Shown: positions 18,077 through 26,472, counted from the stretch's first letter. The stretch: 64,000 bases of DNA from Syntrophobacterales bacterium (GCA_019429105.1 JAHYJE010000012.1:1-64000); one strand, 5' to 3'. Translations and numbers: made by a program. The notes: a model not told the origin generated them from the letters alone.

Positions 18077-18319
18077 ATGAGAGCAATGGCGCCGGATCTC
18101 TCGACGGGGTCATTAGCGAGGGGGATTGTCGCCATTGACGGTTGTCCGATGCATTGCGCCCTGAAAACACTAAAAAAGGCCGATTTTGAAGTGGATAAAC
18201 ACATGACCCTTTCCAAGGACTTGGAGATACCGAAAAATTTCAACTTGAATTCGGCAACCGACGCGGCGAAGATCGCCAAGGCGATAGAACAGGGAATCAT
18301 TGAAGTTTATAACAAATAA
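18077..18319 (+). pseudogene. DGC-domain (putative zinc-binding) protein, C-terminal fragment
   Basis: The 80-residue frame carries VAIDGCPMHCALKTL and VDKHMTL, the core of DGC-domain proteins (PF08859), which are small Cys-rich putative metal-binding proteins. The expected N-terminal part with the CSG-type cysteines is absent. The frame starts in unrelated residues (MRAMAPDLSTGS) 23 bases after the MFS stop. It is probably a 5'-deleted remnant; expression as a short protein cannot be excluded. Confidence 0.6.
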
Positions 18320-18335
18320 CAAGAGGAACACCGAC

Positions 18336-18884
18336 ATGGGACACGAACATGACCACGACCCCGGCCCCGGTCACAACCGCAGTCACGAACAGCCGGAGTC
18401 GCTGAAGAATCTGATCCTCGCCATCATAATCAATGGGGGGATCGTAGCTTTCGAAATGGTCCTCGGCCTGATCATTCAGAGCATGGCGCTGATCTCGGAC
18501 GCCGTCCACAACCTGAGCGACATCGCTCACATGCTCTTCAGCTACTGGGCGGAGAAGGTTGCCCACCGTCCCGCGAATGAACGGAAAACCTACGGCTATC
18601 GGAAAATCGAGTTCATCGCCGCCTTCGTCAACAGCATCGGTCTGTCCGTTGTGATTGCCTTTGTCTTCTGGGAGACCCTCAAGAGGTTCACAGCGCCGAC
18701 GGAAGTTCCCGGTCAGGTGATGCTCTGGGTCGCCGTCGTGGCCTTTGTCGGGAACGGGGCGGCCACTTTCCTGCTGCAGAAGATTTCGGCGCGGAATATC
18801 AATATGAAAAGCGCCTGGCTCCATTCGCTCCAGATCCTGCCCGCCTCGGCAGGGGAGATGGAGCATTGCAACCACTGCAATTGA
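18336..18884 (+). pseudogene. CDF cation efflux protein, C-terminally truncated
   Basis: The start at 18336 is chosen for the preceding AAGAGGA and the His-rich start (MGHEHDHDPGPGHNRSHE). Four membrane helices follow, with the first metal site SDAVHNLSD in helix 2 as in CzcD/ZitB zinc and cobalt exporters. Homology ends at NMKSAWLHSLQ, just where the second site (HxxxD of helix 5) should follow, and a short unrelated tail ends at 18884. The 182 residues are about 60 percent of normal, so transport is unlikely. Confidence 0.75.
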
Positions 18885-18932
18885 GAAGTATCACGCGTGA
18901 TCTTTACCGTGTCCCTGCTTCAGGAGGGAAAA

Positions 18933-19250
18933 ATGGAAAAAGAGCGAGTATTGAAAGGGGATAAATTGATTCACGGCTATACGCTGGAATTGATTGAACC
19001 GCCCTGCAGCCCGGGAGCGAAAGAATGGACTGCAAAGGCGCATCTCGAAGACAATATTGCCGGCTTGCTGCCCTATCTGAACGCCGAATTCATGAAGGCG
19101 TTAAAAATCCCTTTTGCCGTCAAAGTAGGCAAACTGAACATGCAGAAGGTGTATTTGGGAAACACAATGACCGCTTTTTTGCAGCGTCTTTTGCCATTCT
19201 CTGGCATAACTCCTTGTTTGCAAATAGCGGAGATAATATCAGTTTATTAA
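18933..19250 (+). pseudogene. truncated Fe-S protein middle domain
   Basis: The ATG at 18933 follows CAGGAGG. The first 75 or so residues contain WTAKAHLEDNIAGLLPYLN, matching the middle domain of the Fe-S protein at 15017 (IRLIAHIEGDLGPVLPYLN). The C-terminal four-Cys FeS domain is missing and the tail (FSGITPCLQIAEI) looks unrelated. It appears to be a 3'-deleted paralogue. Confidence 0.55.
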
Positions 19251-19523
19251 ATTCCTTGCTGTATGGATCGGCATTCCGGGCATTGACCAATTTTTTTTCC
19301 GAAATAACCGATTTGTTCTTCAAAAACGAATGAAGAAAAGGTTTTCAGATAACAATCGGCATCATTCTGATGTTAGTTTCATTCAAGTTGATCTGAACCC
19401 CGTACATGATTTCATGAACGATTTTGGTCAATAAGTTTGAGCCAGAGGGGAATAATTTAAGGAGCGCCTCTCGTCCAGACGGAGGGGCGGGTATCGCGGC
19501 GAGCAGGCAGGCCCGAGGAGGCG

Positions 19524-19727
19524 ATGTTGGATTTTTGGAGCGGCAAGACACCCTGCTGGGACTTTCTGGGGTGTCCGGAGCAGGTGTATTCCCGGTGTGC
19601 GGCCTATCGACGCCGGGAACGACCCTGTTGGGAGGTTGCGGACACTCAGTGCAGGAAGATCCTCAATTTCGACTGGGAATGTCGGGATTGCAAAGTATTC
19701 AGGCTGTACGACCGTTCCGATGAGTGA
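19524..19727 (+). CDS. small Cys/Trp-rich protein (two-CW type)
   Basis: The 67-residue protein has paired Cys-Trp units: PCWDFLGCPEQVYSRCAAY, then PCWEVADTQC and ECRDCKVF, eight cysteines in all. This spacing matches small 'two-CW domain' proteins and the N-terminal knuckles of some deltaproteobacterial signalling proteins; I infer metal binding. A GAGGAG ribosome site precedes the ATG. It is the last plus-strand gene of the accessory region. Confidence 0.65.
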   Translation: MLDFWSGKTPCWDFLGCPEQVYSRCAAYRRRERPCWEVADTQCRKILNFDWECRDCKVFRLYDRSDE

Positions 19728-20103
19728 CCGCAAGAGAATGCACTCATGAAAGAAAGTTGAGGTATGCTGTTGGAAAGTCGCTTTCGGTGCGCTTCAGTTC
19801 AGGACGCGGATTGCCGTCGGCAAAATGAAATTGTCGATTGGAATACCACCCTTTAGCCGTACTTACAAAGAAAAATAGAGGTTCATACGGTTGATGCGCA
19901 CTTTTTGATTTTACTGAAATAGATCAGCCCTGACTGCTCGCTTTCATACCCTACGAGTCAATGACGCTCATTGACGAATTTGGGTGAGGATTACCGCTTA
20001 TAATCACGCCTCACCAAATTTAAGACCCTTTGGTGTCATTATGATCTTCCGGGTTCCTATTGGAGTGCACCCAGCTCCTTGCATATGGAGTGATATTTCT
20101 CTT
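19728..20103. other. gene-free stretch with nested inverted repeats
   Basis: No gene is seen. Two inverted repeats stand back to back: GTCAATGA-3-TCATTGAC (19957-19975) and AATTTGGGTGAGG-19-CCTCACCAAATT (19977-20020, one mismatch). They lie just past the stop of the minus-strand operon end (20104) and could end its transcripts, although no T run follows. Confidence 0.45.
19957..20020. repeat. tandem pair of inverted repeats
   Basis: A perfect 8-base dyad with a 3-base loop is followed by a 12-13-base dyad with a 19-base loop. Both can fold in RNA of either strand. The arrangement may be a bidirectional terminator or a mobile-element end; the sequence does not decide. Confidence 0.5.
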
Positions 20104-20871
20104 TCATAGATATCTCTGATAGAAGTCATCAACGATTTCAATCAGATCTGGCGTCAGGCGTTCCCGGGCCTGTTTTTTGATGCTTTCGGGCACCCCACCG
20201 TAGAACGCCTCGGCGATTCCTCCTGTAATGCACGCCAGGGTGTCGCTGTCGCCGCCCAAGGAAACGGCGTTACGAATGGCGTCCTCATAGGTCGTCGAAT
20301 CCAGAAACGCAACGATCGCCTCCGGCACCGTTCCCTGGCACGACACGTCAAAGGCGTAGCCGGGACGAATCTCGTCCACGGTGCGGTTCAGGTCATAGCC
20401 AAACTGTACGGCGATGCGGTTCCGGATCTGTTCTTTGTCCTTTCCCGTTCTTGCAAGAAAGATCGCGATCGCCGCTGCCTGCGCCCCCTTGATGCCCTCC
20501 GGGTGGTTGTGGGTCACTTCGGCAGTCAACTTGGCCTGTCGTAGGACTTCCTCTTCCGTAGCAAAGGCAAAACCCACGGGACTCACGCGCATCGCCGCAC
20601 CGTTTCCCCAGCTGCCGTAGGGACGCGGGGTATCGGAGGAAAGCCAAAGGAAGAATTCGCCGCCGTAACCGGCCTGCGCATAGCGCCTACCCATGTCATG
20701 GAGGGCTTCTCCGTAAGGCCGTCCATGACAAATGGCACGGCCAATCGCCGCCGTCAGGACCGTATCGTCGGTGAAGCGACTAAGGTCGGTAAAGAGGCCA
20801 AACTCCTTGGTCTTAATCGGTCGATGTTCGTAAACCGACCCGATAATGTCTCCCGCGATGGCGCCAATCAT
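20104..20871 (-). CDS. ADP-ribosylglycohydrolase family protein (DraG/ARH-like)
   Basis: These enzymes remove ADP-ribose from proteins or small molecules using a di-metal centre. The ATG at 20871 is chosen because GGAGGGAGCAGGAG lies directly before it. The 255-residue product then starts MIGAIAGDIIGSVYE, the family N-terminal motif. Metal ligands are FTDDTVLT near the start and GGDSDTLACITGGIAEAFYG near the end. Its target is unknown. It is the last gene of the seven-gene run and is 105 bases downstream of the PEBP gene. Confidence 0.88.
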   Translation of the reverse strand: MIGAIAGDIIGSVYEHRPIKTKEFGLFTDLSRFTDDTVLTAAIGRAICHGRPYGEALHDMGRRYAQAGYGGEFFLWLSSDTPRPYGSWGNGAAMRVSPVGFAFATEEEVLRQAKLTAEVTHNHPEGIKGAQAAAIAIFLARTGKDKEQIRNRIAVQFGYDLNRTVDEIRPGYAFDVSCQGTVPEAIVAFLDSTTYEDAIRNAVSLGGDSDTLACITGGIAEAFYGGVPESIKKQARERLTPDLIEIVDDFYQRYL

Positions 20872-20976
20872 CTCCTGCTCCCTCCCTCTGATAAGCGTCA
20901 CCTTTGTCAACGGACCATTGAAAGTGCGCCATTTGTCTGTCCTTTCGTCGCAAAACCATGACCCGCTGCGGGGAGA

Positions 20977-21456
20977 TCATGGTCTGTCGTAGGTTCCTAC
21001 AAGGCGATTCATGCCGAGCACATGGGGCTCGATGCGCTCCAGCAGTTGCCAAAGGGTAAGATCGTTGTCCAGGTTGAGTTCCGCATCCAGGGCGAACAGG
21101 CAGAAGAAATAGTGGTGCACCCCATGCCCATTGGGTGGCATTGGCCCCATGTAGCCGGTGTTGCCGCGGCCGTTCAGCCCTCTGGTGTATTCTGAGACTC
21201 CTTCGGACAAACCGGTCACCAAGCCCGGAATGTTATAGAGAACCCAGTGGACAAAACCATAGGCGCCTTCAGGCGAAACCAGGGGGGCGTCGGGGTCATG
21301 GCAGGTGACTGCAAAAGAGCGCGTTCCTTCCGGAACTTGCCTCCATTGCAGTGGCGGCGATACGTCCCGTCCTTCGCCGGTGTACTTTGCCGGGATCCTT
21401 TCGAGGTGTTTAAATGCGGTGCTTTCCAGTTTCAATTTTGATAAAGCAAATCCCAT
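20977..21456 (-). CDS. YbhB/YbcL family PEBP protein (Raf kinase inhibitor-like)
   Basis: The ATG at 21456, preceded by AGGAGG, gives 159 residues. DVSPPLQW, VTCHDPDAPL and HWVLYNIP are the ligand-pocket motifs of phosphatidylethanolamine-binding-like proteins of the bacterial YbhB/YbcL group. GHGVHHYFFCLFALD completes the fold. The bacterial family has no settled biochemical role. It lies 14 bases after the ureohydrolase stop, so it is almost surely co-transcribed. Confidence 0.88.
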   Translation of the reverse strand: MGFALSKLKLESTAFKHLERIPAKYTGEGRDVSPPLQWRQVPEGTRSFAVTCHDPDAPLVSPEGAYGFVHWVLYNIPGLVTGLSEGVSEYTRGLNGRGNTGYMGPMPPNGHGVHHYFFCLFALDAELNLDNDLTLWQLLERIEPHVLGMNRLVGTYDRP

Positions 21457-21470
21457 GATATTCCTCCTTA

Positions 21471-22304
21471 CTAAACAAGATCGGGCAATTGCCGCGAGCG
21501 GATGAGGGCGCCGCAGAGCTTGTAGAGGATGCGGGCGCCGACGTTGCCGTCCCATTCTCCATGCTTTCCCGGGGCCACTTCGCACAGATCGAACCCCACA
21601 ATCCATCTTTCGCTTTCGGCCAACCGCTCGATCAGATAGACACCCTGTTGATAGGTCAAGCCGCCGGGGACCGGGGTTCCTGTGCAGGGACAGTTTGTGG
21701 GATCCAAACCATCAATATCGAATGACACATAGACATTCTGCGGCAATGCCGCGATGATCCCGTCGACGATCGTCTTATAGGCGCCGCCTTCCGCCAGGGC
21801 GCGGAAGATTTCATCGCTGTAGAATGTCGTGATCCCTGTGTGAGCTGCCGCGAGGCGATGCTCGGCCTGGGAAAAGTCGCGAACGGCGACGGAGACAAGC
21901 TGGGTGACCACAGGGATCTCCTGCAGGGCATTGAACATGATCGATGCGTGGGAATGAATGAATTCTTCGTAGGCATCCCGCAGGTCATGATGCGCATCGA
22001 TATGCAGAATCCCAAACCCCGCTTTGTCGAAACGCTGCGCCAGGGCCTTGAGCAGGCCGAGCGGCGTGCTATGGTCGCCGCCGATCAGGCCGACGCATTT
22101 GCCCTTCTCCAGCCAGCGGTTGGCGAGATCTTCGGTCCTTTGCATCACTTCCCGGGTTGCCTCGTTCACCTTGGCAAGTGCCTTGGAATCGACCTTTGCC
22201 GGGCCCTCGGACTCGATCGTTGCCCCGAAGATGCCCCCCTCCTGTGAGGCCGGCAGTCCCAGTGCCAGGTGTTTCAATGCGTCTCTCGTTTTCTTTGAAG
22301 CCAT
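21471..22304 (-). CDS. ureohydrolase (agmatinase/arginase family), N-terminal region short
   Basis: These Mn enzymes hydrolyse guanidino compounds to urea and an amine. The 277-residue product has all three metal motifs: GGDHSTPLG, IDAHHDLRDAYE and SFDIDGLDP, plus the C-terminal GFDLCEVAPG. Relatives I know begin with a segment (LIPVPxDxTxSYxxGT..GP) between the IFG start and the first motif. Here SQEGGIFG runs directly to ATIESEG, so about 60-70 residues seem deleted or naturally absent. The start at 22304 follows GGAGATACC. Confidence 0.75.
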   Translation of the reverse strand: MASKKTRDALKHLALGLPASQEGGIFGATIESEGPAKVDSKALAKVNEATREVMQRTEDLANRWLEKGKCVGLIGGDHSTPLGLLKALAQRFDKAGFGILHIDAHHDLRDAYEEFIHSHASIMFNALQEIPVVTQLVSVAVRDFSQAEHRLAAAHTGITTFYSDEIFRALAEGGAYKTIVDGIIAALPQNVYVSFDIDGLDPTNCPCTGTPVPGGLTYQQGVYLIERLAESERWIVGFDLCEVAPGKHGEWDGNVGARILYKLCGALIRSRQLPDLV

Positions 22305-22347
22305 GGTATCTCCTTTTCCCCGGTGCCTCCCGGGCGATGCGTCCCCG

Positions 22348-24501
22348 CTACGCCGCCTCGGTCGATTTTTGGCAAGGCAAGATCCCTTTTGCGTCCATCG
22401 ACCCTTCCGGAAGGTCTTTCCTGCGGAAAAGATGTTCGGGAATGAATCGCGTCCTTTGGTCCGCATGCGTGACGATGAGCCGATGCATGGCGCGCGTGCA
22501 GGCCACGTAAAGCAGGTTTCTGTCCAGTGCGGTTGCGTAGTGATCCGCCGTCGCCTGGGGCACGAGAACCTGGTCGAATTCCAGTCCCTTGGCCAGATGG
22601 GCGGTGCAAATCACCGCGCCCTGCCGGAAGGTCGTGCTGCCGGCGGTCAGCCGATGCACACCCGGCGTCGTCGCCTGGAGGTCCCGGTGCAGTTGCTCCG
22701 CCTGCCGGTCCGTCTTGCAGATGATCCCCAGGGTGCGGTAGCTGCGTTCCGCAAATCCGGCGATCGCCTGCCCGATATAATCCCTTTCCGATTGAAGGTT
22801 TTGAAAAGCCAAAACCAGGGGCGCCTCCCCGTGGCGCTCGACGGGAACCAGGTCGGCGTTGGGCGAGATGCCCTGGGCGAACTGGGTGATTTCGTAGCTC
22901 GATCGGTAGCTCTTGCAGAGTTTGACCACCTCCGCCTGCCGGAAGACCTGGCTGATCGTCTCGGCCGACGAGGCGCTGAAGGGGTTGACGGACTGGTTCA
23001 CGTCCCCGAGGATCGTTTTTTCGCAGGGGAAGAGCCGGGCGATCACGGCGTACTGCACCGGCGTGTAGTCCTGCATTTCGTCGATCAGCAGATGCTTGAC
23101 CTGCCGGCGCCGAACCGGCTCCCCGTCCAGGAGCAGCTTGAGATAGATGAGGGGGAAGACGTCGGCGTATTCGAGCGCGCCGTTTCGGGCGGTCTTGAAG
23201 AGCTCGGGCCGGCCCAGCCAGGTAAAGAATTCCCGGTAGAGGGTTCGCAGGGCGGCGTTCCGGTACATTTTTTTTACCGAAGCCCTGATTCGGTCCCGTT
23301 CCTTGGCCTTGACCTCATGGCGATATTCGACCCAGAGGCGGTGTTCGACCATCTCGGCCGCCCACCGCAAACGCTCCGTCACGGGCCTGCCGCGCCGCTG
23401 CCGGAAGGCCTCGGCGATGACCCCGGCCGGAACCAGCCGACCGCCGATCTCCACATCGACAGGGGAAAAACGCGCCTGTTCCACCTGCGCGCCATAGGCC
23501 TCCACCTGATGGAGAAAGGCCAGGGAGGCCTTCGCCTCGATTCTGCGCCCCATCCCTTGATCCCGGGTTTCATGCAGCAGGGCCGACTGTTCGATGAAGG
23601 TCTGGAAAGGGTATTTACCCTCCACGAGTTCCCTGGCCAGCTCCTCCATCCCCAATTCGCCGATCTGCTCCTCCCCGAGTTCCGGAAGGACATTGGAGAT
23701 AAAATCGGCAAAAACCTTGTTCGGCGAAAGGATCAGGATGTCCTGAGAAGTCAGGCGATCCCGATGCCGGTAGAGCAAGAAGGCGATCCTGTGCAGGGCG
23801 ATCGACGTCTTGCCCGATCCTGCGACGCCCTGGATGATGAGGACCTTGGCCGCCTCGTTGCGGATGATGGCGTTCTGGTCCCGCTGGATCGTGGCGACGA
23901 TGGTCTTCATCCGCTCGTCGGAGTTCCGGCTGAGCTCTTCCTGGAGAACGTCGTCGAGGATGCTGATCCCGCTCTCCAGCATGAAGAACATCCGGCCCTC
24001 GCGGATCCGGAACTGGCGCTTCAGGAGTATCTCCCCGACGACGGGGCCCGCCGGCGATTCGTAGCGCGCCGCGCCCGTTTCATAGTCGTAGAACATCGTC
24101 GCAATGGGCGCGCGCCAGTCAAAAATCAGGTGCTCCCCCGCCTTTTCATCCGAGAAGGCGTGGAGGCCCACATAAACCGGCGTCGGCGGCGTCTGGTCCC
24201 CTTCGCACCGGAAATCGAAACGTCCGAAATAGGGCGACGGGAGGAGCTTGCCCAGGCGGTTGCGGGCCGCCTGCGCCATCTCGCCGCTGAGGACCATCTG
24301 GTGCGCCGATTGCCGCGCCGAGACCTTCTCGACGTGATCCATGTCCGCCTTGTGCTCCCACAAATAGGCCTTTTGTTCCTGAATCTCCTGAGCGTAGCGC
24401 CTTACCCGTCCGCCGAGCTCCTCCAGCGCGTCGGCGAGTTTCCGCTTCACCGATTCAAGATAGGCCTTTTCCGCTGATTCCGACGGGTTGATCATTCTCA
24501 T
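22348..24501 (-). CDS. HelD-type superfamily 1 helicase/ATPase
   Basis: HelD proteins are UvrD-like motors that bind RNA polymerase and clear stalled complexes in Gram-positive bacteria. The 717-residue product has an N-terminal coiled-coil, a P-loop GVAGSGKTSIALHRIAFLLY, a Walker B region LLIDEMQDYTPVQY, and UvrD motifs GDVNQSVNPF and AHLAKGLEFDQVLVPQA. HFDWRAPIA-like residues (LIFDWRAPIATMFYDYE) before the P-loop are characteristic of the HelD group. Its ATG overlaps the stop of the TraR/DksA gene (ATGA). Confidence 0.85.
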   Translation of the reverse strand: MRMINPSESAEKAYLESVKRKLADALEELGGRVRRYAQEIQEQKAYLWEHKADMDHVEKVSARQSAHQMVLSGEMAQAARNRLGKLLPSPYFGRFDFRCEGDQTPPTPVYVGLHAFSDEKAGEHLIFDWRAPIATMFYDYETGAARYESPAGPVVGEILLKRQFRIREGRMFFMLESGISILDDVLQEELSRNSDERMKTIVATIQRDQNAIIRNEAAKVLIIQGVAGSGKTSIALHRIAFLLYRHRDRLTSQDILILSPNKVFADFISNVLPELGEEQIGELGMEELARELVEGKYPFQTFIEQSALLHETRDQGMGRRIEAKASLAFLHQVEAYGAQVEQARFSPVDVEIGGRLVPAGVIAEAFRQRRGRPVTERLRWAAEMVEHRLWVEYRHEVKAKERDRIRASVKKMYRNAALRTLYREFFTWLGRPELFKTARNGALEYADVFPLIYLKLLLDGEPVRRRQVKHLLIDEMQDYTPVQYAVIARLFPCEKTILGDVNQSVNPFSASSAETISQVFRQAEVVKLCKSYRSSYEITQFAQGISPNADLVPVERHGEAPLVLAFQNLQSERDYIGQAIAGFAERSYRTLGIICKTDRQAEQLHRDLQATTPGVHRLTAGSTTFRQGAVICTAHLAKGLEFDQVLVPQATADHYATALDRNLLYVACTRAMHRLIVTHADQRTRFIPEHLFRRKDLPEGSMDAKGILPCQKSTEAA

Positions 24502-24854
24502 CTCTTCTCCGCCAACGTCTGGCAACGGAGGCAAAAAAGCGTCTCGGGCCTTGCCCGGAGCCGCCGGTATCCGATCGGCTCGTCGCACCGGCGGCAACAG
24601 CCGTACGTGCCTGCGGCCGCCGCGGCCAGGGCCGCGACGATCTGGTGGATGCGCTGTTCCTGGGCGGCCGCACCGGCCTGGGCCATTTGCTGCTGCTGAA
24701 TGGCGTCCACCCGGGAGATCCTCCCGATAGGAAGTCCTAAATCCACAGGCTTTCCGCTGTTCCTCGAACCCTGGAGGGCCTCGGCGAGTTCCGACCGCAG
24801 CCCCTCCAAGAGGCCCGTCAGCTCTTGAATCTGTTCAGGGGTGAGTTCATCCAC
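24498..24854 (-). CDS. TraR/DksA-type zinc-finger protein
   Basis: DksA and TraR insert into the RNA polymerase secondary channel and change promoter response. The 118-residue product has an N-terminal helical part and a C-terminal Cys4 finger: YGCCRRCDEPIGYRRLRARP then LFCLRCQ. The IPxxRLxARPxxxxCxxCQ spacing is that of the family. It overlaps the methyltransferase upstream by 37 bases and helD downstream by 4, so the genes are tightly coupled. Confidence 0.87.
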   Translation of the reverse strand: MDELTPEQIQELTGLLEGLRSELAEALQGSRNSGKPVDLGLPIGRISRVDAIQQQQMAQAGAAAQEQRIHQIVAALAAAAAGTYGCCRRCDEPIGYRRLRARPETLFCLRCQTLAEKR

Positions 24855-25696
24855 GGCTTGTCCTCCTTTCTCAGAATGACCACACGGTCGCCGTCATCGA
24901 AGATCCTGCTAAATCCGAAGGCGCGGCACAGAAAATCGAAGGTCCGGGCATGATAAAAGGACACGTGCGTCGGATCCCGCGCGTAGTGCCATTGGGAAAA
25001 GTGCGCCAGATCCTTCCACTGCTGGGTCATGACGATCAGCAATCCCTTTTCCCGAAGCAAGGCCCGGATCTTCCGGATTTCCCTGCCCGGGTGAAAAAAG
25101 TGTTCAAACGCCTCAGTCGAAAAGACGAAATCGAAGGTTTTCTGCAAGGGATGATCGACAAAAAAAGGGTCGTAGTCCTCGCAGCCGATCCCCTCGCGGC
25201 GCAGCAACGCCGAGAGGGTGGGAACCGGGCCGCAGCCGTAATCCAAGCCCGTCATGCCTGCGGTCAGGAATGCGAGCGCCGGATCGATGGCGCGGCGGAG
25301 AAAGCTCACGTATCCCTGATGCTCGATGCCGTTTTGGTGGGTGAGGTAGCGCGACCTTTCCTCCTGCCGGCCGGGGAAATGCACCGCGCTTACGCCGATC
25401 AGGCCACAGCGGTCGCACAGGAAGTAGCGTCTCTCGTCCAATCCGCCGACGGGCTGCAAGCCCTCTCGGGATTGACACAATCGGCAGATCACGCGTTCAG
25501 TCTCCATGTTCCGTCGTTCGCCGGTGCCGGCCGGGACATCTCTTCGGCAATCACGGCATCGCTGATCGCCTTGCCGCCGGAAAGGGATCACGGTGCGCAG
25601 AAAACCGTTTTCCCGATCGGTCATTGAGATCAGGCGGGCCTCCGTTGCCTCGCAGAGCATGCAGGGCTGACAACAGGCCACAGGTTCGTTCATCAT
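24818..25696 (-). CDS. class I SAM methyltransferase with Cys-rich N-terminus
   Basis: The ATG at 25696 is chosen because AAGGAGG lies 9 bases before it and it overlaps the upstream stop (ATGATGA). The 292-residue product has a Cys-rich N-terminus (CCQPCMLC, then CRDC), a second zinc-ribbon pair (VICRLCQ and LCDRCGLIG), and a SAM-binding domain (TGLDYGCGPVPTLS, then FDFVFSTEAFEHFFHP). The substrate is unknown. An internal ATG at 25507 would give a 229-residue form with only the second ribbon. Confidence 0.78.
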   Translation of the reverse strand: MMNEPVACCQPCMLCEATEARLISMTDRENGFLRTVIPFRRQGDQRCRDCRRDVPAGTGERRNMETERVICRLCQSREGLQPVGGLDERRYFLCDRCGLIGVSAVHFPGRQEERSRYLTHQNGIEHQGYVSFLRRAIDPALAFLTAGMTGLDYGCGPVPTLSALLRREGIGCEDYDPFFVDHPLQKTFDFVFSTEAFEHFFHPGREIRKIRALLREKGLLIVMTQQWKDLAHFSQWHYARDPTHVSFYHARTFDFLCRAFGFSRIFDDGDRVVILRKEDKPWMNSPLNRFKS

Positions 25697-26472
25697 CTCG
25701 TGTTTCCTCCTTTTTCGTCGTTCCTCCAGAACACCAGGCTCGTCCCCTTGAGGTGTCTCAACCCCAGGCTCCGCTGGGCTTCGATCTCCTCGATCGCCCG
25801 GGTCACCCCTTCCCAGACCCCATAGTCGTGCCAGACGATGATGCCGCCGACCGCCACGAGGTCCAGCGCCCGATCCGTATCGGACAATACGTAGTCGTAG
25901 GCGTGCGAACCGTCCACAAACACCAGGCTGCACCGCCTTCGGAAAGCCGAAAAATCGAAAGCGGCGGAGTCCCCCAGGAGCTGGGTGATCCGGCCGGCGC
26001 TTTCGGGCCGGTTTTCGCGGTGCTTCCTGTACCGCAGGCCGGGCGTCGGCTTGTCGACAAAATGGCGCTCTCCCGAGGCCAGGGCATATCTGGGCTCCGT
26101 ATCGGGGCGCAGGTCGAGGGTGAAGATGCGGCACGTCCGCGGGGCGTTGATCGCCAGGTTGAGCGTGGTTCGGCCATCGAAGGTGCCGATCTCGAAGAGG
26201 GTCGATCCCTCCGGGCAGTTCGCCGCCATCTGGGCCAGAATACCCAGCTCGCTGATCCGGACGTTTCCGTTTTCCGACCGATGCTCCAGAAGGTGGATGG
26301 GTTTGGGCGTAATGCACCGACGCCAGGAAATCGATGGCAGATGCGTATCCTGCATGAAAGCGTCCGCCTTTCCCAAGCGCCTTCGCCAATGATCCCGCCA
26401 CCGTTTCGACAGGGCCGAAAAGGGGAGGTAAAGGTGGGTGGCATATAATCCGTGAAACCTTTCCGTCAGCAT
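25693..26472 (-). CDS. class I SAM methyltransferase (Methyltransf_24 type)
   Basis: The 259-residue product has the SAM motif TLFEIGTFDGRTTLNLAIN and SLVFVDGSHAYDYVLSDTD, followed by GGIIVWHDYG. These are the hallmarks of the Methyltransf_24/CmcI-like family, often O-methyltransferases of sugars or antibiotics. It is the first gene of the seven-gene minus-strand run. Its stop overlaps the start of the next methyltransferase by 4 bases. Confidence 0.82.
   Translation of the reverse strand: MLTERFHGLYATHLYLPFSALSKRWRDHWRRRLGKADAFMQDTHLPSISWRRCITPKPIHLLEHRSENGNVRISELGILAQMAANCPEGSTLFEIGTFDGRTTLNLAINAPRTCRIFTLDLRPDTEPRYALASGERHFVDKPTPGLRYRKHRENRPESAGRITQLLGDSAAFDFSAFRRRCSLVFVDGSHAYDYVLSDTDRALDLVAVGGIIVWHDYGVWEGVTRAIEEIEAQRSLGLRHLKGTSLVFWRNDEKGGNTR

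Noticed and set aside
19345-19551. 68-codon minus-strand frame
   Set aside because: The end of the product looks somewhat protein-like, but there is no ribosome site or recognisable family, and it overlaps the Cys/Trp-rich gene.
22024-24477. 817-codon plus-strand open frame
   Set aside because: It is antisense to the HelD-type gene, whose P-loop and UvrD motifs are clear. The product is Arg/Leu/Gly/Asp-rich with no recognisable domain, a typical high-GC shadow frame.
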